64,000 nucleotides of DNA from Leuconostoc inhae (GTDB lineage Bacteria > Bacillota > Bacilli > Lactobacillales > Lactobacillaceae): assembly GCF_019656015.1 (NCBI RefSeq), contig NZ_BPKW01000001.1:62001-126000 (forward strand), read 5' to 3'. This document shows, in pieces, positions 26,060 through 34,945 of the stretch. Numbering within the stretch: the stretch's first letter is position 1; each line of letters starts with the position of its first letter. The position numbers and the translations under genes were made by a program. The notes below the pieces were generated by a model. The model did not search any database. It saw only the letters and a program-made list of their open reading frames with translations, and was not told the origin of the DNA.

Positions 26060-26932
26060 ATGAAACCAGTACGTAAAGCAATTATCCCAGCAGCAGGACT
26101 AGGCACACGCTTTTTGCCAGCTACAAAGGCATTAGCTAAAGAAATGTTACCAATTGTCGATACACCAACAATAGAATATATTGTACGCGAGGCCATTGCT
26201 TCAGGAATTGAAGACATTGTGATTGTTGATGGCAAATCAAAACGTTCAATTGAAGATCATTTTGATTCAAATCCCGAACTCGAAAATAATTTACGTGATA
26301 AGGGAAAAGATGAACTACTAAAAATTGTTCAAGAAACAACTGATATTAACATGTATTTCATTCGTCAGTCTCATCCTAAGGGACTTGGGGATGCTGTATT
26401 AACAGCAAAAGCTTTTATTGGTGATGAACCCTTTGTTGTCTTACTTGGTGATGATCTAATGGAAGATGATGTACCATTAACGAAACAGTTAATCGAACGT
26501 TATGAAGAGACAGGAGAATCAACTTTAGCGGTTATGAAAGTACCCCATGACCAAGTTTCTGAATATGGTGTGATTGATCCTGCGGCAGAAGCTTCTGATG
26601 GTTTATATCGTGTCAAATCTTTTGTTGAAAAGCCAAAGCCAGAAGATGCACCATCAGATTTAGCTATTATTGGTCGATACTTATTAACACCAGAAATTTT
26701 TGAAGAATTAGAAAACACGCAACCGGGTAAGGGAAACGAAATTCAATTAACGGATGCTATTGATTCATTAAATAATCGGCAACATGTTTATGCGCATGAG
26801 TTTAAGGGTAGTCGTTATGACATTGGCTCAAAAATTGGTTTTTTGGAAACAAATATTGAGTTTGGATTGAAGCATCCACAAACAAAAGACCAATTACGTG
26901 CCTATATTAAGGAATTAGCAGCTAAATTGTGA
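26060..26932 (+). CDS. galU: UTP-glucose-1-phosphate uridylyltransferase
   Basis: Nucleotidyltransferase of 290 residues making UDP-glucose. The N-terminal motif [24 protein letters not shown] is characteristic, with VEKPKPE and [11 protein letters not shown] further on. ATG 26060 follows GAAAGAGAG; a GTG three codons upstream is less likely. It would draw glucose-1-phosphate from the sucrose phosphorylase encoded 3.5 kb downstream. Confidence 0.95.
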   Translation: MKPVRKAIIPAAGLGTRFLPATKALAKEMLPIVDTPTIEYIVREAIASGIEDIVIVDGKSKRSIEDHFDSNPELENNLRDKGKDELLKIVQETTDINMYFIRQSHPKGLGDAVLTAKAFIGDEPFVVLLGDDLMEDDVPLTKQLIERYEETGESTLAVMKVPHDQVSEYGVIDPAAEASDGLYRVKSFVEKPKPEDAPSDLAIIGRYLLTPEIFEELENTQPGKGNEIQLTDAIDSLNNRQHVYAHEFKGSRYDIGSKIGFLETNIEFGLKHPQTKDQLRAYIKELAAKL

Positions 26933-26984
26933 GATTTATAGCTCAAATATGTGTTTAATGGTAATAATAGTTAATGACTTTTTC

Positions 26985-27013
26985 TCGACAAAATATTGAA
27001 ATACGTGTAAAAT
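26985..27013 (+). promoter_or_regulatory. trxB promoter
   Basis: TCGACA, 17-base spacer, TAAAAT; about 38 bases before the trxB start. Confidence 0.65.
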
Positions 27014-27050
27014 TAGATGTACAAAAAGTAAGTGAAATGAGGTCTACTGA

Positions 27051-28004
27051 ATGGAAAAAGATAAACAGTATGATGTTGTGATTATCGGTGCAGGACCTGC
27101 CGGAATGACTGCTGCTACTTATGCTTCGCGCGCGAATCTATCTGTTTTGATGTTGGATCGTGGTATTTACGGCGGTCAAATGAATAATACGGCTGAGGTT
27201 GAAAATTATCCTGGTTTTGATTCAATATTGGGACCGGATTTATCAGAGAAAATGTATGCTTCATCGACACGTTTTGGTGCTGAATATGGTTTTGGTACAG
27301 TAGAAAGTATTGAAATTGACGGACACAATAAAATTATTACGACTGATATGGATCGTTACATTGCTAAAAGCATTATTATCGCTACCGGATCTGAACATGT
27401 TCATCTAGGCACTGATGGTGAAGAGGATTATCAGGGCCGTGGGGTTAGTTACTGTGCTGTATGTGATGGTGCTTTTTTCCGAGATGAGGACGTTGTTGTT
27501 GTTGGTGGTGGCGATTCCGCTATTGAAGAAGGTTTATATCTGACGAACTTAGCAAAATCAGTCACGGTGTTACATCGTCGAGATAGTTTACGTGCTCAAA
27601 AAATTATTCAAGATCGCGCTTTCGCTAATGAAAAAATGTCGTTTCGTTGGCACACAGAAGTGATAGAAATTACTGGTGATAGTGACAAAGTCACTGGTGT
27701 TCGTGTGGTTGATAATCAAACGCATGAAATATCTGAAATTAATACAAGCGGTGTTTTTGTGTATGTTGGTTTAAAACCGAACACGCAAGGTTTTGAAAAT
27801 TTGAATATCACAAATGATGAGGGTTGGATCATTACTGATGAGCACATGCGAACAACCATTCCTGGTGTATTTGCAGTGGGGGATGTCCGTGCCAAAGAAT
27901 TACGACAAATTACAACAGCTGTCGGCGATGGTAGTATTGCAGGTCAAGGTGTTTATGACTATGTTAGCGCATTACCAGTTGCAGTAAATGAACAAGTTAT
28001 CTAA
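27051..28004 (+). CDS. trxB: Thioredoxin reductase
   Basis: FAD/NADPH flavoenzyme of 317 residues. FAD motif GAGPAGMTA (13-21), redox pair C135-x-x-C138 in SYCAVCDGAFF, NADPH motif GGGDSAIEE, and the C-terminal FAVGDVR motif are complete. Standard length. The ribosome site is weak (TGAGG), and the gene has its own promoter. Confidence 0.96.
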   Translation: MEKDKQYDVVIIGAGPAGMTAATYASRANLSVLMLDRGIYGGQMNNTAEVENYPGFDSILGPDLSEKMYASSTRFGAEYGFGTVESIEIDGHNKIITTDMDRYIAKSIIIATGSEHVHLGTDGEEDYQGRGVSYCAVCDGAFFRDEDVVVVGGGDSAIEEGLYLTNLAKSVTVLHRRDSLRAQKIIQDRAFANEKMSFRWHTEVIEITGDSDKVTGVRVVDNQTHEISEINTSGVFVYVGLKPNTQGFENLNITNDEGWIITDEHMRTTIPGVFAVGDVRAKELRQITTAVGDGSIAGQGVYDYVSALPVAVNEQVI

Positions 28005-28012
28005 TCGCTTTT

Positions 28013-28045
28013 AAAAGACAAATTTGAAAAAATTGTCTTTTTTTA
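28013..28045 (+). terminator. Terminator after trxB
   Basis: AAAAGACAA paired with TTGTCTTTT, followed by more T. Confidence 0.75.
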
Positions 28046-28135
28046 TTGATTTCTTTTTTATTAATTTTTTCCATTTATTTCTCATAAAAATGCTTTTAAC
28101 CTTACAATAATAATTTTTGAAAAAAATGAAAATTT

Positions 28136-28162
28136 ATGAAAATAACTATTTGTTATTTTCAT
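28136..28162. repeat. Inverted repeat upstream of the sucrose promoter
   Basis: Perfect 11-bp arms ATGAAAATAAC / GTTATTTTCAT with a 5-base loop, ending 12 bases before the -35 at 28175. No clean T-run follows, so it may be a regulator-binding site rather than a terminator. Confidence 0.55.
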
Positions 28163-28174
28163 TTTGGAAATCGT

Positions 28175-28203
28175 TTGACATTTAAGGTGCAAGCGGTTAC
28201 AAT
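28175..28203 (+). promoter_or_regulatory. Promoter of the MFS-sucrose phosphorylase unit
   Basis: TTGACA (28175-28180), 17-base spacer, TACAAT (28198-28203); near-consensus. Confidence 0.85.
28188..28201. promoter_or_regulatory. cre site (CcpA) overlapping the -10
   Basis: TGCAAGCGGTTACA fits the catabolite-responsive element consensus TGNAANCGNTNNCA and lies over the spacer and the -10 box, predicting direct repression by CcpA/HPr-Ser-P. Confidence 0.85.
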
Positions 28204-28247
28204 TATTTGTGTCAAGATGCACAATATAAATTGTTTATCTGAAAAAG

Positions 28248-28257
28248 GAACCGGTTC
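28248..28257. promoter_or_regulatory. Candidate LacI-family operator
   Basis: Palindrome GAACCGGTTC with the central CG typical of LacI/GalR-family sites, about 45 bases downstream of the -10 and before the Shine-Dalgarno. A sugar-specific repressor site is inferred; no repressor gene is adjacent. Confidence 0.45.
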
Positions 28258-28283
28258 TATTAAGAGAATTCGAGGAGAAAATC

Positions 28284-29477
28284 ATGCAAAGTCAGGATAA
28301 ATGGATTACCAAAATTGCGTTTTTAGGTATTTCATTCATGTTAACTAGTGCTTATGCTATTAATGGGGCGATGCCTCAAATGACAAAAGCGCTGGGAGTA
28401 TCAGCTACACAGGTACAAGCGTTAGCGACAACACCATCAATTGTGGTGACAGTGTTTGTCTTGCTCAGTTCATTTATTGCAGCAAAATTAGGTGACAAAA
28501 AAACAATTATGCTAGGCATGCTGTTAGTTGGTTTTGCTGGTATCGTACCGTTTTTTGTGACATCATATCCTATCATTCTTGTATCTAGAATGGTCTTGGG
28601 TGCTGGATTTGGTATTTTTAATTCATTAGCTGTATCAATGATAGCTGTCATGTATCAAGGGCAGACACGTGCAACGATGCTTGGATGGCGTGCGGCTGTT
28701 GAACAAATTGGTCAAGCTGTTTTGACTTTCATCGCTGGCTTGCTTTTGAATTTTGGTTGGCAAACAACATTTTTAGTTTATTTACTAGCTTTTCCAATTT
28801 TGTATCTTTTTTATGTTCGGGTACCAGATACAACAGAAATGTTAGCTGCTGATCAGAAAAAGGACGAAAAGGCACATGTTCAAAACACTGCACCTCAAAG
28901 TATTAGTCCCTTAGTATGGGTATTGACACTTTTTGCAGCCTTCATAGTGATTGATTACATGGCGATTCAACTCAGTTTCCCATTTATGGCACAAAACTTA
29001 GGTGTTAGTGGTTTGCTAGTTTCAACAATTCTGTCACTTATGCTCGTTGCAGCAATGGTGGGTGGCCTTGTATATGGCGGCATGCAAAAATTATTTGGCC
29101 GGTTTACACTACAAGTTGGTTTGCTATTGATGGTACTATCTAATTTCTTAGTGGCATTTTCAAACGGTAATTTTGTTATTTTGACAATAGGTGTATTATT
29201 AATTGGTTTCCCAATGCAACTAATTTCACCATTCATTTTTAGTCAACTACCTAATTTGGCACCTTTAAAAAAGCAACCATTTGTGACATCTATTGTATTA
29301 ATTGGTTTTAACGTTGGTGTGTTCGTTGAACCGTTTGCATTATCATTGTTGGCCAAAATAATGGGAAACGAAACAAGCAGTGTTTCTGAAGCAGCCTACA
29401 CAACAATTCCATTGCTTGGCGTAATTTTACTTGTTATTGCAGGAGTCACGTTCATTACTAATCGTAAACGTGCTTAA
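28284..29477 (+). CDS. MFS transporter, possibly for sugar
   Basis: Twelve-helix major facilitator of 397 residues. The loop 2-3 motif reads AAKLGDKKTIMLG, and loop 4-5 has GWRAAVEQIGQ. The N-terminal half resembles DHA1-type drug/sugar antiporters more than GPH sucrose symporters. GAGGAG precedes the ATG. Its promoter carries a cre site, and sucrose phosphorylase follows 98 bases later, which suggests sugar uptake or efflux linked to sucrose. Substrate not established. Confidence 0.7.
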   Translation: MQSQDKWITKIAFLGISFMLTSAYAINGAMPQMTKALGVSATQVQALATTPSIVVTVFVLLSSFIAAKLGDKKTIMLGMLLVGFAGIVPFFVTSYPIILVSRMVLGAGFGIFNSLAVSMIAVMYQGQTRATMLGWRAAVEQIGQAVLTFIAGLLLNFGWQTTFLVYLLAFPILYLFYVRVPDTTEMLAADQKKDEKAHVQNTAPQSISPLVWVLTLFAAFIVIDYMAIQLSFPFMAQNLGVSGLLVSTILSLMLVAAMVGGLVYGGMQKLFGRFTLQVGLLLMVLSNFLVAFSNGNFVILTIGVLLIGFPMQLISPFIFSQLPNLAPLKKQPFVTSIVLIGFNVGVFVEPFALSLLAKIMGNETSSVSEAAYTTIPLLGVILLVIAGVTFITNRKRA

Positions 29478-29494
29478 CAACATGTTTTAAAAAT

Positions 29495-29515
29495 ATGCGC
29501 CTTAAGGTGGCGCAT
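29495..29515 (+). other. Intercistronic hairpin between the MFS and phosphorylase genes
   Basis: ATGCGCC-TTAAGGT-GGCGCAT, a 7-bp GC-rich stem without T-run; likely an mRNA-processing or stability element. Confidence 0.55.
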
Positions 29516-29575
29516 TATAAGTAGCCTTGAATTCATTATCATTTATTAAACGTTACATAAGGAGAACGGAAAATC

Positions 29576-31027
29576 ATGAAAAAATTGACAAATGAAGCGA
29601 TGTTGATCACATACGCTGATTCACTTGGAAAAAACTTGAAAGAATTGAATCAAGTACTATCTAATGAACTTAATGGTGTTGTAGGTGGTGTGCACGTCTT
29701 ACCATTTTTCCCATCAACAGGGGATCGCGGTTTTGCGCCTGAACAGTATGAGACAGTTGATCCTCAATTTGGTGATTGGTCAGATGTTGATAAATTAGCA
29801 GACAAATATTACTTGATGTTTGACTTTATGTTGAATCATATTTCACCACAATCAAAGTATTTTCAAGACTTTTTAGAAAAGAAAGAAGCATCAGAATATT
29901 ATGATATGTTCTTGAAGTATTCTGATTTCTGGCCTGAAAATCGCCCAACAGATGCTGATATTGACATGATTTACAAGCGTAAGGATAAGGCACCGTTTGC
30001 GCCTGTAACGTTTGCTGATGGCACAACTGATCAAGTTTGGAACACATTTGGTGACCAACAAATGGATTTGGATGTTACTAAAGAAGTAACAAAAAAGTTT
30101 ATTAAAGACTCATTGGTTAATTTGTCACATCATGGTGCGTCAGTTATCCGTTTGGATGCCTTTGCTTATGCAATTAAGAAGTTAGATACAAATGACTTTT
30201 TCGTTGAACCAGAAATTTGGGCAATTATAGATGAGGTCCGTGAAATATTAGCAGCAGAAGGTTCAGAAGTATTACCTGAAATTCACGAACATTACAAGAT
30301 TGTACGTAAGATTACTGATCATGACATGTATTCATATGACTTTGCATTGCCTTTGATTACATTGTATTCATTGTACTCAGGTAAGACAGAACGTATTGCG
30401 GATTGGTTGCGTCAAAGTCCAATGAAGCAATTTACAACATTGGATACACATGATGGTATTGGTGTTGTTGATGCTAAAGACTTGTTGACACAAGAAGAAA
30501 CTGACTTCACAACTGAAGAAATGTATAAAGTTGGCGCAAATGTGAAAAAGATTTTCTCATCAGCCGCATATAATAACTTGGATATTTATCAAATCAATAC
30601 AACGTACTATTCAGCATTGGGTAATAATGATGCTGCTTACTTATTGGCACGTGCAGCACAAATATTTGCACCTGGTATTCCACAAATTTATTACGTTGGC
30701 CTACTTGCTGGTGAAAATGATATTGCACTTTTGGAAAGCTCAAAAGAAGGTCGTAACATTAACCGTCATTATTATGACTTGGCTGAAATTGCTGAAACAA
30801 CAAAGCGCCCAGTTGTTTCAAACTTGTTTGACTTATTGCGCTTCCGTAATACAAGTGCAGCTTTTGACTTAGATGGTTCAATTGATGTAGTAAATGATGG
30901 CGAAAATGAATTGACAGTATCACGTACATCTGCAGATGGTAAAACAACCGCTGTTTTGGATGCTAACTTTGCAACAAAGAGCTTTACTGTAACTGAAAAC
31001 GGTAAAGAAATATTTACAACAAAGTAA
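29576..31027 (+). CDS. gtfA: Sucrose phosphorylase
   Basis: GH13 enzyme of 483 residues that converts sucrose and phosphate to glucose-1-phosphate and fructose in the cytoplasm, saving one ATP. The catalytic triad is visible: nucleophile D194 (VIRLDAFAY), acid/base E235 (VLPEIHEHY) and D293 (TLDTHDGIG). The N-terminal [13 protein letters not shown] is typical of subfamily 18. Codon use is biased toward those of highly expressed genes (many GAC TTG CCA GTT type codons), suggesting high expression. AAGGAG lies about 11 bases before the ATG. Sucrose-6-phosphate phosphorylase is a related alternative, but the Leuconostoc-like context favours sucrose. Confidence 0.92.
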   Translation: MKKLTNEAMLITYADSLGKNLKELNQVLSNELNGVVGGVHVLPFFPSTGDRGFAPEQYETVDPQFGDWSDVDKLADKYYLMFDFMLNHISPQSKYFQDFLEKKEASEYYDMFLKYSDFWPENRPTDADIDMIYKRKDKAPFAPVTFADGTTDQVWNTFGDQQMDLDVTKEVTKKFIKDSLVNLSHHGASVIRLDAFAYAIKKLDTNDFFVEPEIWAIIDEVREILAAEGSEVLPEIHEHYKIVRKITDHDMYSYDFALPLITLYSLYSGKTERIADWLRQSPMKQFTTLDTHDGIGVVDAKDLLTQEETDFTTEEMYKVGANVKKIFSSAAYNNLDIYQINTTYYSALGNNDAAYLLARAAQIFAPGIPQIYYVGLLAGENDIALLESSKEGRNINRHYYDLAEIAETTKRPVVSNLFDLLRFRNTSAAFDLDGSIDVVNDGENELTVSRTSADGKTTAVLDANFATKSFTVTENGKEIFTTK

Positions 31028-31038
31028 TTATGTCAGTT

Positions 31039-31062
31039 AAAGCGCCTAGGCGCTTTTTTTAT
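31039..31062 (+). terminator. Terminator after sucrose phosphorylase
   Basis: AAAGCGCC-TA-GGCGCTTT followed by more T. Confidence 0.88.
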
Positions 31063-31070
31063 TATCACAA

Positions 31071-31173
31071 AAGTAGTCAACTATGAAAGCCATATTAATG
31101 TCATTTAGTAATGTTTAGCTAATGGCATTATGAGGACTTGCTAAAATGAAAAAACATAGTTCATTTAACTACT
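31071..31173. repeat. Nested inverted-repeat element before pgcA
   Basis: Outer arms AGTAGT (31072) and AACTATG (31079-31085) face CATAGTT (31155-31161) and AACTACT (31167-31173); an inner pair TAATGTCATT (31096-31105) and AATGGCATTA (31121-31130) forms a second stem. About 100 bases in all, ending 18 bases before the pgcA -10. No coding potential. Could be a small non-autonomous repeat or a regulatory structure. Confidence 0.45.
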
Positions 31174-31190
31174 CGAAAATAATAAAATTT

Positions 31191-31199
31191 TGTTATAAT
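31191..31199 (+). promoter_or_regulatory. pgcA extended -10 promoter
   Basis: TGT-TATAAT, 26 bases before the pgcA start. Confidence 0.65.
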
Positions 31200-31225
31200 G
31201 AGTTAAGAATATATAGGAGAAAATC

Positions 31226-32926
31226 ATGAGCTATCAAGAAAATTTAGCACAATGGCAGAACGTTGAGCTACCTGATTATTTGGCCAAGGACTTGGCAGGA
31301 TACACGCCTGAACAACAAGAAGACGCGTTTTATCAAAATCTGAGTTTTGGCACAGCTGGCATGCGCGGCATTTTAGGCGCTGGTACAAATCGCATGAATA
31401 TTTTCACTGTGCGCCAAGTAACAGAAGCATTGGCACGTTATATTGATGCTCAAGGGGAAACAGCTAAAAGCAGAGGGGTTGCAATTAGTTTTGATTCAAG
31501 ACATTTTTCACCTGAATTTGCCTCGGATGCAGCACGCGTTTTATCTGCTCATAATATCAAGTCATATTTATTTAGCAGCTTACGGCCAACACCAGAATTA
31601 TCATTTGCAGTGCGTGAACTTGGCACATTTGCAGGTATTATGATTACTGCTTCTCATAATCCTAAAGAATATAATGGTTATAAGGTTTACGGAGAAGATG
31701 GCGGACAAATGGTACCAGAAGCTGTTGATGCCGTGGTCAGTGAATTGGATAAAATTACCGATATATTTAACATTGTATTGGATACAACTGACAAACAGGT
31801 ACAAGTCATTGACTCAGAAATTGATGATAAATATTTGAAACAAATAGCAACTATTACGGTCGATAGTGATTTGGTCGCTAAAGAAGGGGATTCACTGAAA
31901 TTTGTATATACGCCGTTGCATGGCACAGGTCAGTATATAGGCGAAAAAGCTTTACAACAAGCAGGCTTTACGAACTATTCAATTGTTAAGGAACAAGCAG
32001 TTATTGATGGTGATTTCCCAACTGTAAAAAAACCAAATCCAGAAGATGCTGCTGCATTAGAGATGGCAATTGCTTATGCTAAACGAGATGGTGCTGATGC
32101 TGTGGTGGCCACTGATCCAGACGCTGATCGTATGGGTGCTGCTGTTAAGTTAGCAGATGGCACTTTCCAAGTTTTGACAGGCAATCAAATTGCTGCTGTT
32201 TTAGTTAATTACTTGTTAACGGCTAAGAAAAATACTAATACGTTACCTGAAAATGGTGCCATTGTCACATCTATTGTGTCATCGCGTTTTGCTTCAAAAG
32301 TTGCCAAAAGTTTTGGTGTCATCACTGCAGATGTCCTAACAGGATTTAAATATATTGCAGCTACAATTGATCAATATGAAGCAACTAAAGAACAGACCTT
32401 CTTGTTTGGATTTGAAGAAAGTTTTGGTTATTTGGTTAAGCCATTTTCACATGATAAAGACGCCATTCAAGCGCTTGTCCTATTTGCTGAAGTAGCGGCG
32501 TATTATAAGTCACAGGGTAAAACATTTGCTGATGGGTTAGAGGAATTGTTTGAGAAGTTTGGCTACTTTGAAGAAAAAACCATTAGTCTTGATTTTCCAG
32601 GAATTCATGGTAATGATGAAATGAGTGCTATTATCTCACAGTTCCGTGATAAGCAACCTGAGACAATTGGTGGCTTAAAAGTTATGCGCGCACAAGATTT
32701 TTCTAAATCAACGGAAACAGCGATTAATGGTGCAATAACGCCATTACCACAACCAAAAGCAAATGTATTAAAGTATTGGCTTGAAGATGGTTCATGGGTA
32801 GCTATTCGCCCTTCAGGAACTGAACCTAAGTTAAAGTTTTATATTGGGGTTGAATCAGATTCACAAGCAACGTCTCAGGCTAAAATTGACGTTATAACAA
32901 AAGATTTGATGTCTTACACGAAATAA
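31226..32926 (+). CDS. pgcA: Alpha-phosphoglucomutase
   Basis: Phosphohexomutase of 566 residues interconverting glucose-1-phosphate and glucose-6-phosphate. The phosphoserine loop is TASHNPKEYNGYK (near 140), the metal loop DPDADRMG (near 298), the sugar loop GFEESFGYL (near 400), and the phosphate-binding loop RPSGTEPKLKFY near the C-terminus. It acts directly on the product of the phosphorylase encoded upstream, feeding the phosphoketolase pathway expected of this lineage. TAGGAGA precedes the ATG. Confidence 0.95.
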   Translation: MSYQENLAQWQNVELPDYLAKDLAGYTPEQQEDAFYQNLSFGTAGMRGILGAGTNRMNIFTVRQVTEALARYIDAQGETAKSRGVAISFDSRHFSPEFASDAARVLSAHNIKSYLFSSLRPTPELSFAVRELGTFAGIMITASHNPKEYNGYKVYGEDGGQMVPEAVDAVVSELDKITDIFNIVLDTTDKQVQVIDSEIDDKYLKQIATITVDSDLVAKEGDSLKFVYTPLHGTGQYIGEKALQQAGFTNYSIVKEQAVIDGDFPTVKKPNPEDAAALEMAIAYAKRDGADAVVATDPDADRMGAAVKLADGTFQVLTGNQIAAVLVNYLLTAKKNTNTLPENGAIVTSIVSSRFASKVAKSFGVITADVLTGFKYIAATIDQYEATKEQTFLFGFEESFGYLVKPFSHDKDAIQALVLFAEVAAYYKSQGKTFADGLEELFEKFGYFEEKTISLDFPGIHGNDEMSAIISQFRDKQPETIGGLKVMRAQDFSKSTETAINGAITPLPQPKANVLKYWLEDGSWVAIRPSGTEPKLKFYIGVESDSQATSQAKIDVITKDLMSYTK

Positions 32927-32929
32927 TAT

Positions 32930-33047
32930 TAGACAATTGACACATCTTTTGATACAATTAAAAAAGGCTTAGAAGCCAAATTAACGGTAATCCGCTGTGC
33001 GTTTAGCCTAAGGGCAAGTGTATGATTATCGACTAGGAGAATTACCA
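32930..33047 (+). promoter_or_regulatory. rplS promoter and leader
   Basis: TAGACA (32930-32935), 17-base spacer, extended -10 TGA-TACAAT (32950-32958). The leader has a hairpin GGCTT-AG-AAGCC (32966-32977) and a further GGCTAAAC/GCCTAAG-type segment. An L19-type autoregulatory leader is possible but not demonstrated by the sequence. Confidence 0.5.
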
Positions 33048-33407
33048 ATGCGTCAAAATAGTATTTTAGAAAACATTACATCAGTACAATTACGTTCTGA
33101 TATTCCTGATTTCCGCGCTGGTGACACTGTTAAAGTGTTCGCTAAAATTGTTGAAGGCTCACGCGAGCGTATTCAATTATTTGAAGGTGTTGTTATCAAG
33201 CGTAAGGGTGCTGGTATTCAAGCAACATACACTGTTCGTAAAATCTCGTCAGGTGTTGGTGTAGAACGTACATTTGCTTTGCATTCACCACGTGTTGAAA
33301 AGATTGAAGTAATCCGCTTTGGTGCAGTACGTCGTGCCAAGTTGTATTACTTACGTGCATTACAAGGTAAAGCAGCTCGTATCAAGGAACGTCGTCGCGA
33401 CGTATAA
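33048..33407 (+). CDS. rplS: Ribosomal protein L19
   Basis: Basic protein of 119 residues with the L19 signatures [21 protein letters not shown] (near 22) and [21 protein letters not shown] at the C-terminus. ATG 33048 follows TAGGAGA by 7 bases; a GTG ten codons upstream is rejected. It is monocistronic here, away from trmD (63949), which it normally follows. Confidence 0.96.
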   Translation: MRQNSILENITSVQLRSDIPDFRAGDTVKVFAKIVEGSRERIQLFEGVVIKRKGAGIQATYTVRKISSGVGVERTFALHSPRVEKIEVIRFGAVRRAKLYYLRALQGKAARIKERRRDV

Positions 33408-33416
33408 CTTGTTTAA

Positions 33417-33440
33417 AACATCCAATAGGATGTTTTTTTT
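33417..33440 (+). terminator. Terminator after rplS
   Basis: AACATCC-AATA-GGATGTT then T6. Confidence 0.85.
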
Positions 33441-33553
33441 GAATGTGATAGGTAGTGGTTTTAAAAACATAAAGGGTATCATTAATTTTATGACGTAATA
33501 TTTATGTAATGAAAGAGCAAAGCGTATGATATGTAAACAGAGCGATGAGGGTA

Positions 33554-33559
33554 TATAAT
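33554..33559 (+). promoter_or_regulatory. -10 box of the candidate small RNA
   Basis: TATAAT, seven bases before the first hairpin of the RNA. The -35 region is weak (TGTAAA at 33532), so an activator may be involved. I see nothing else in 33441-33550. Confidence 0.55.
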
Positions 33560-33565
33560 TAAAAC

Positions 33566-33698
33566 ATACTCGAATAATATTTGAGTTTCATTACTCCCCT
33601 AGTAATGTTTCAATCAGCCCCCCAATTACTGATTGATTTAATTGATAACTTCGGTTATCGTGCCCCTGGCCATCCCCTCTTCGGTCAGGGGTTTTTTT
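33566..33698 (+). ncRNA. Candidate small RNA with three C-rich loops
   Basis: About 133 bases with five consecutive hairpins and no ORF. (1) 33568-33574/33580-33586. (2) CATTACT/AGTAATG with loop CCCCT (33596-33600). (3) TCAATCAG/CTGATTGA with loop CCCCCCAATTA (33618-33628). (4) GATAAC-TTCG-GTTATC (33644-33659). (5) a terminator stem CCCCTGGCC/GGTCAGGGG with loop ATCCCCTCTTC and T7. Unpaired CCCC in three loops can pair with G-rich Shine-Dalgarno sequences, as known for C-rich-loop sRNAs of Gram-positives such as RsaE. Flanked by the rplS terminator and the dinB promoter, so it is an independent unit. Confidence 0.75.
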
Positions 33699-33760
33699 AT
33701 GTTTTCAATTATTTTTTACTTGAGGGCAAATATACTTTAGTGGTTCAGTAGTTAATGATA

Positions 33761-33774
33761 CGAACAAAAGTTCG
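33761..33774. promoter_or_regulatory. LexA (DinR) box upstream of dinB
   Basis: CGAACAAAAGTTCG, matching GAAC-N4-GTTC, four bases before the extended -10 of dinB. Confidence 0.9.
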
Positions 33775-33777
33775 TTA

Positions 33778-33786
33778 TGCTAAAAT
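33778..33786 (+). promoter_or_regulatory. dinB extended -10 promoter
   Basis: TGC-TAAAAT; its expected start point coincides with the ATG at 33793. Confidence 0.6.
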
Positions 33787-33792
33787 AATTGT

Positions 33793-34878
33793 ATGGTAGA
33801 ATTCATGATTACAAATGATACACGCAAAATTTTGCACGTTGATCTTGATGCATTTTATGCACAAATTGAAATGCGAGATAACCCAAAACTGAGACATAAA
33901 GTATTAATTATAGCTCGTAATCCGGAAGAAACAGGTGGCCGAGGGGTTGTAGCAACAGCGAATTATGCTGCAAGAAAATTAGGTGTTCATTCAGCTATGA
34001 GTGCCTCTGATGCAAAAAAATTGGCACCCAATGCTGTTTTTTTATCGCCTAACTTCACTAAATATCGCGCTGTCTCTGATCAAATTCATAATGTTTTTAA
34101 TGCGTTTACAAAAAAGGTCGAGCCAGTAGCATTAGATGAGGCCTATCTTGATGTGAGTGATTCAAATTTATCAGGTACAGTATTGGCAGCGCGCATTAGA
34201 CACGAAATTTTAAGAGTGACTGGTCTTACGAGTTCTATTGGTATTTCGCATAATAAATTGTTAGCTAAGCTGGGATCTGAATATAATAAACCAAATGGTG
34301 TCACGGTGATCACACCTCAAAATATGCTAACGTTTCTTGATGCATTGGCAATTGGTGATTTTCGTGGCGTTGGTAAAAAAACACATGAAAAATTTAAACA
34401 GTTACATATTGAAAATGGATCAGATTTAAGAAAAATGTCCTATGATGACTTACGATCTCAATTTGGCAAAATGGGGGAGCACCTATATTATCAAGCCCGA
34501 GGTGTTCATTTTGGTGAAGTACAATGGCAACGACAACGGCAGTCAATTGCTAAAGAAGAAACGTATGATCATTTTTTGCAGAATGAACGTGATATACAAT
34601 ATGAATTTAAAAAATTAGCGACTGCCATGATTAGTGCACTAAAAGCACATCATCGTGTTGGCAGGACACTTAATATTAAAGTGCGTGACGATGATTTTAA
34701 TACAATGACGCGCGCAATCACACGAGAGTCGGCATGGCCCTTGTCGGAAGAATTACTAGCTGAAAATGCGCAATATATTTTTGAGGATTTAATGGCGCCG
34801 CCTTTTTCAGTGCGATTACTGGGCATGTCAATGAGTAATTTGCAATCTAGCAATTTTGAAGAAATGACATTATTTTAA
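33793..34878 (+). CDS. dinB: DNA polymerase IV (Y family)
   Basis: Error-prone translesion polymerase of 361 residues, SOS-induced. Motif HVDLDAFYAQIE (near 16) and ALDEAYLDV (near 113) carry the catalytic acidic residues; GIGVGKKTHEK-type helix-hairpin-helix region (GVGKKTHEKF) is near 195. The ATG at 33793 lies 7 bases after the -10, with no Shine-Dalgarno, so the mRNA may be leaderless; a second ATG at 33805 would shorten the protein by four residues. Confidence 0.94.
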   Translation: MVEFMITNDTRKILHVDLDAFYAQIEMRDNPKLRHKVLIIARNPEETGGRGVVATANYAARKLGVHSAMSASDAKKLAPNAVFLSPNFTKYRAVSDQIHNVFNAFTKKVEPVALDEAYLDVSDSNLSGTVLAARIRHEILRVTGLTSSIGISHNKLLAKLGSEYNKPNGVTVITPQNMLTFLDALAIGDFRGVGKKTHEKFKQLHIENGSDLRKMSYDDLRSQFGKMGEHLYYQARGVHFGEVQWQRQRQSIAKEETYDHFLQNERDIQYEFKKLATAMISALKAHHRVGRTLNIKVRDDDFNTMTRAITRESAWPLSEELLAENAQYIFEDLMAPPFSVRLLGMSMSNLQSSNFEEMTLF

Positions 34879-34945
34879 ACGTGATATACTAGATAAAGGC
34901 GTGCTAATTGTAAATACAGATATGCAAAAATAGAAAGATAAGATT

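Noticed and set aside
29540-29560. Possible cre site (TTAAACGTTACA) before sucrose phosphorylase
   Set aside because: The spacing around the central CG is one base off the cre consensus and the first G is missing.
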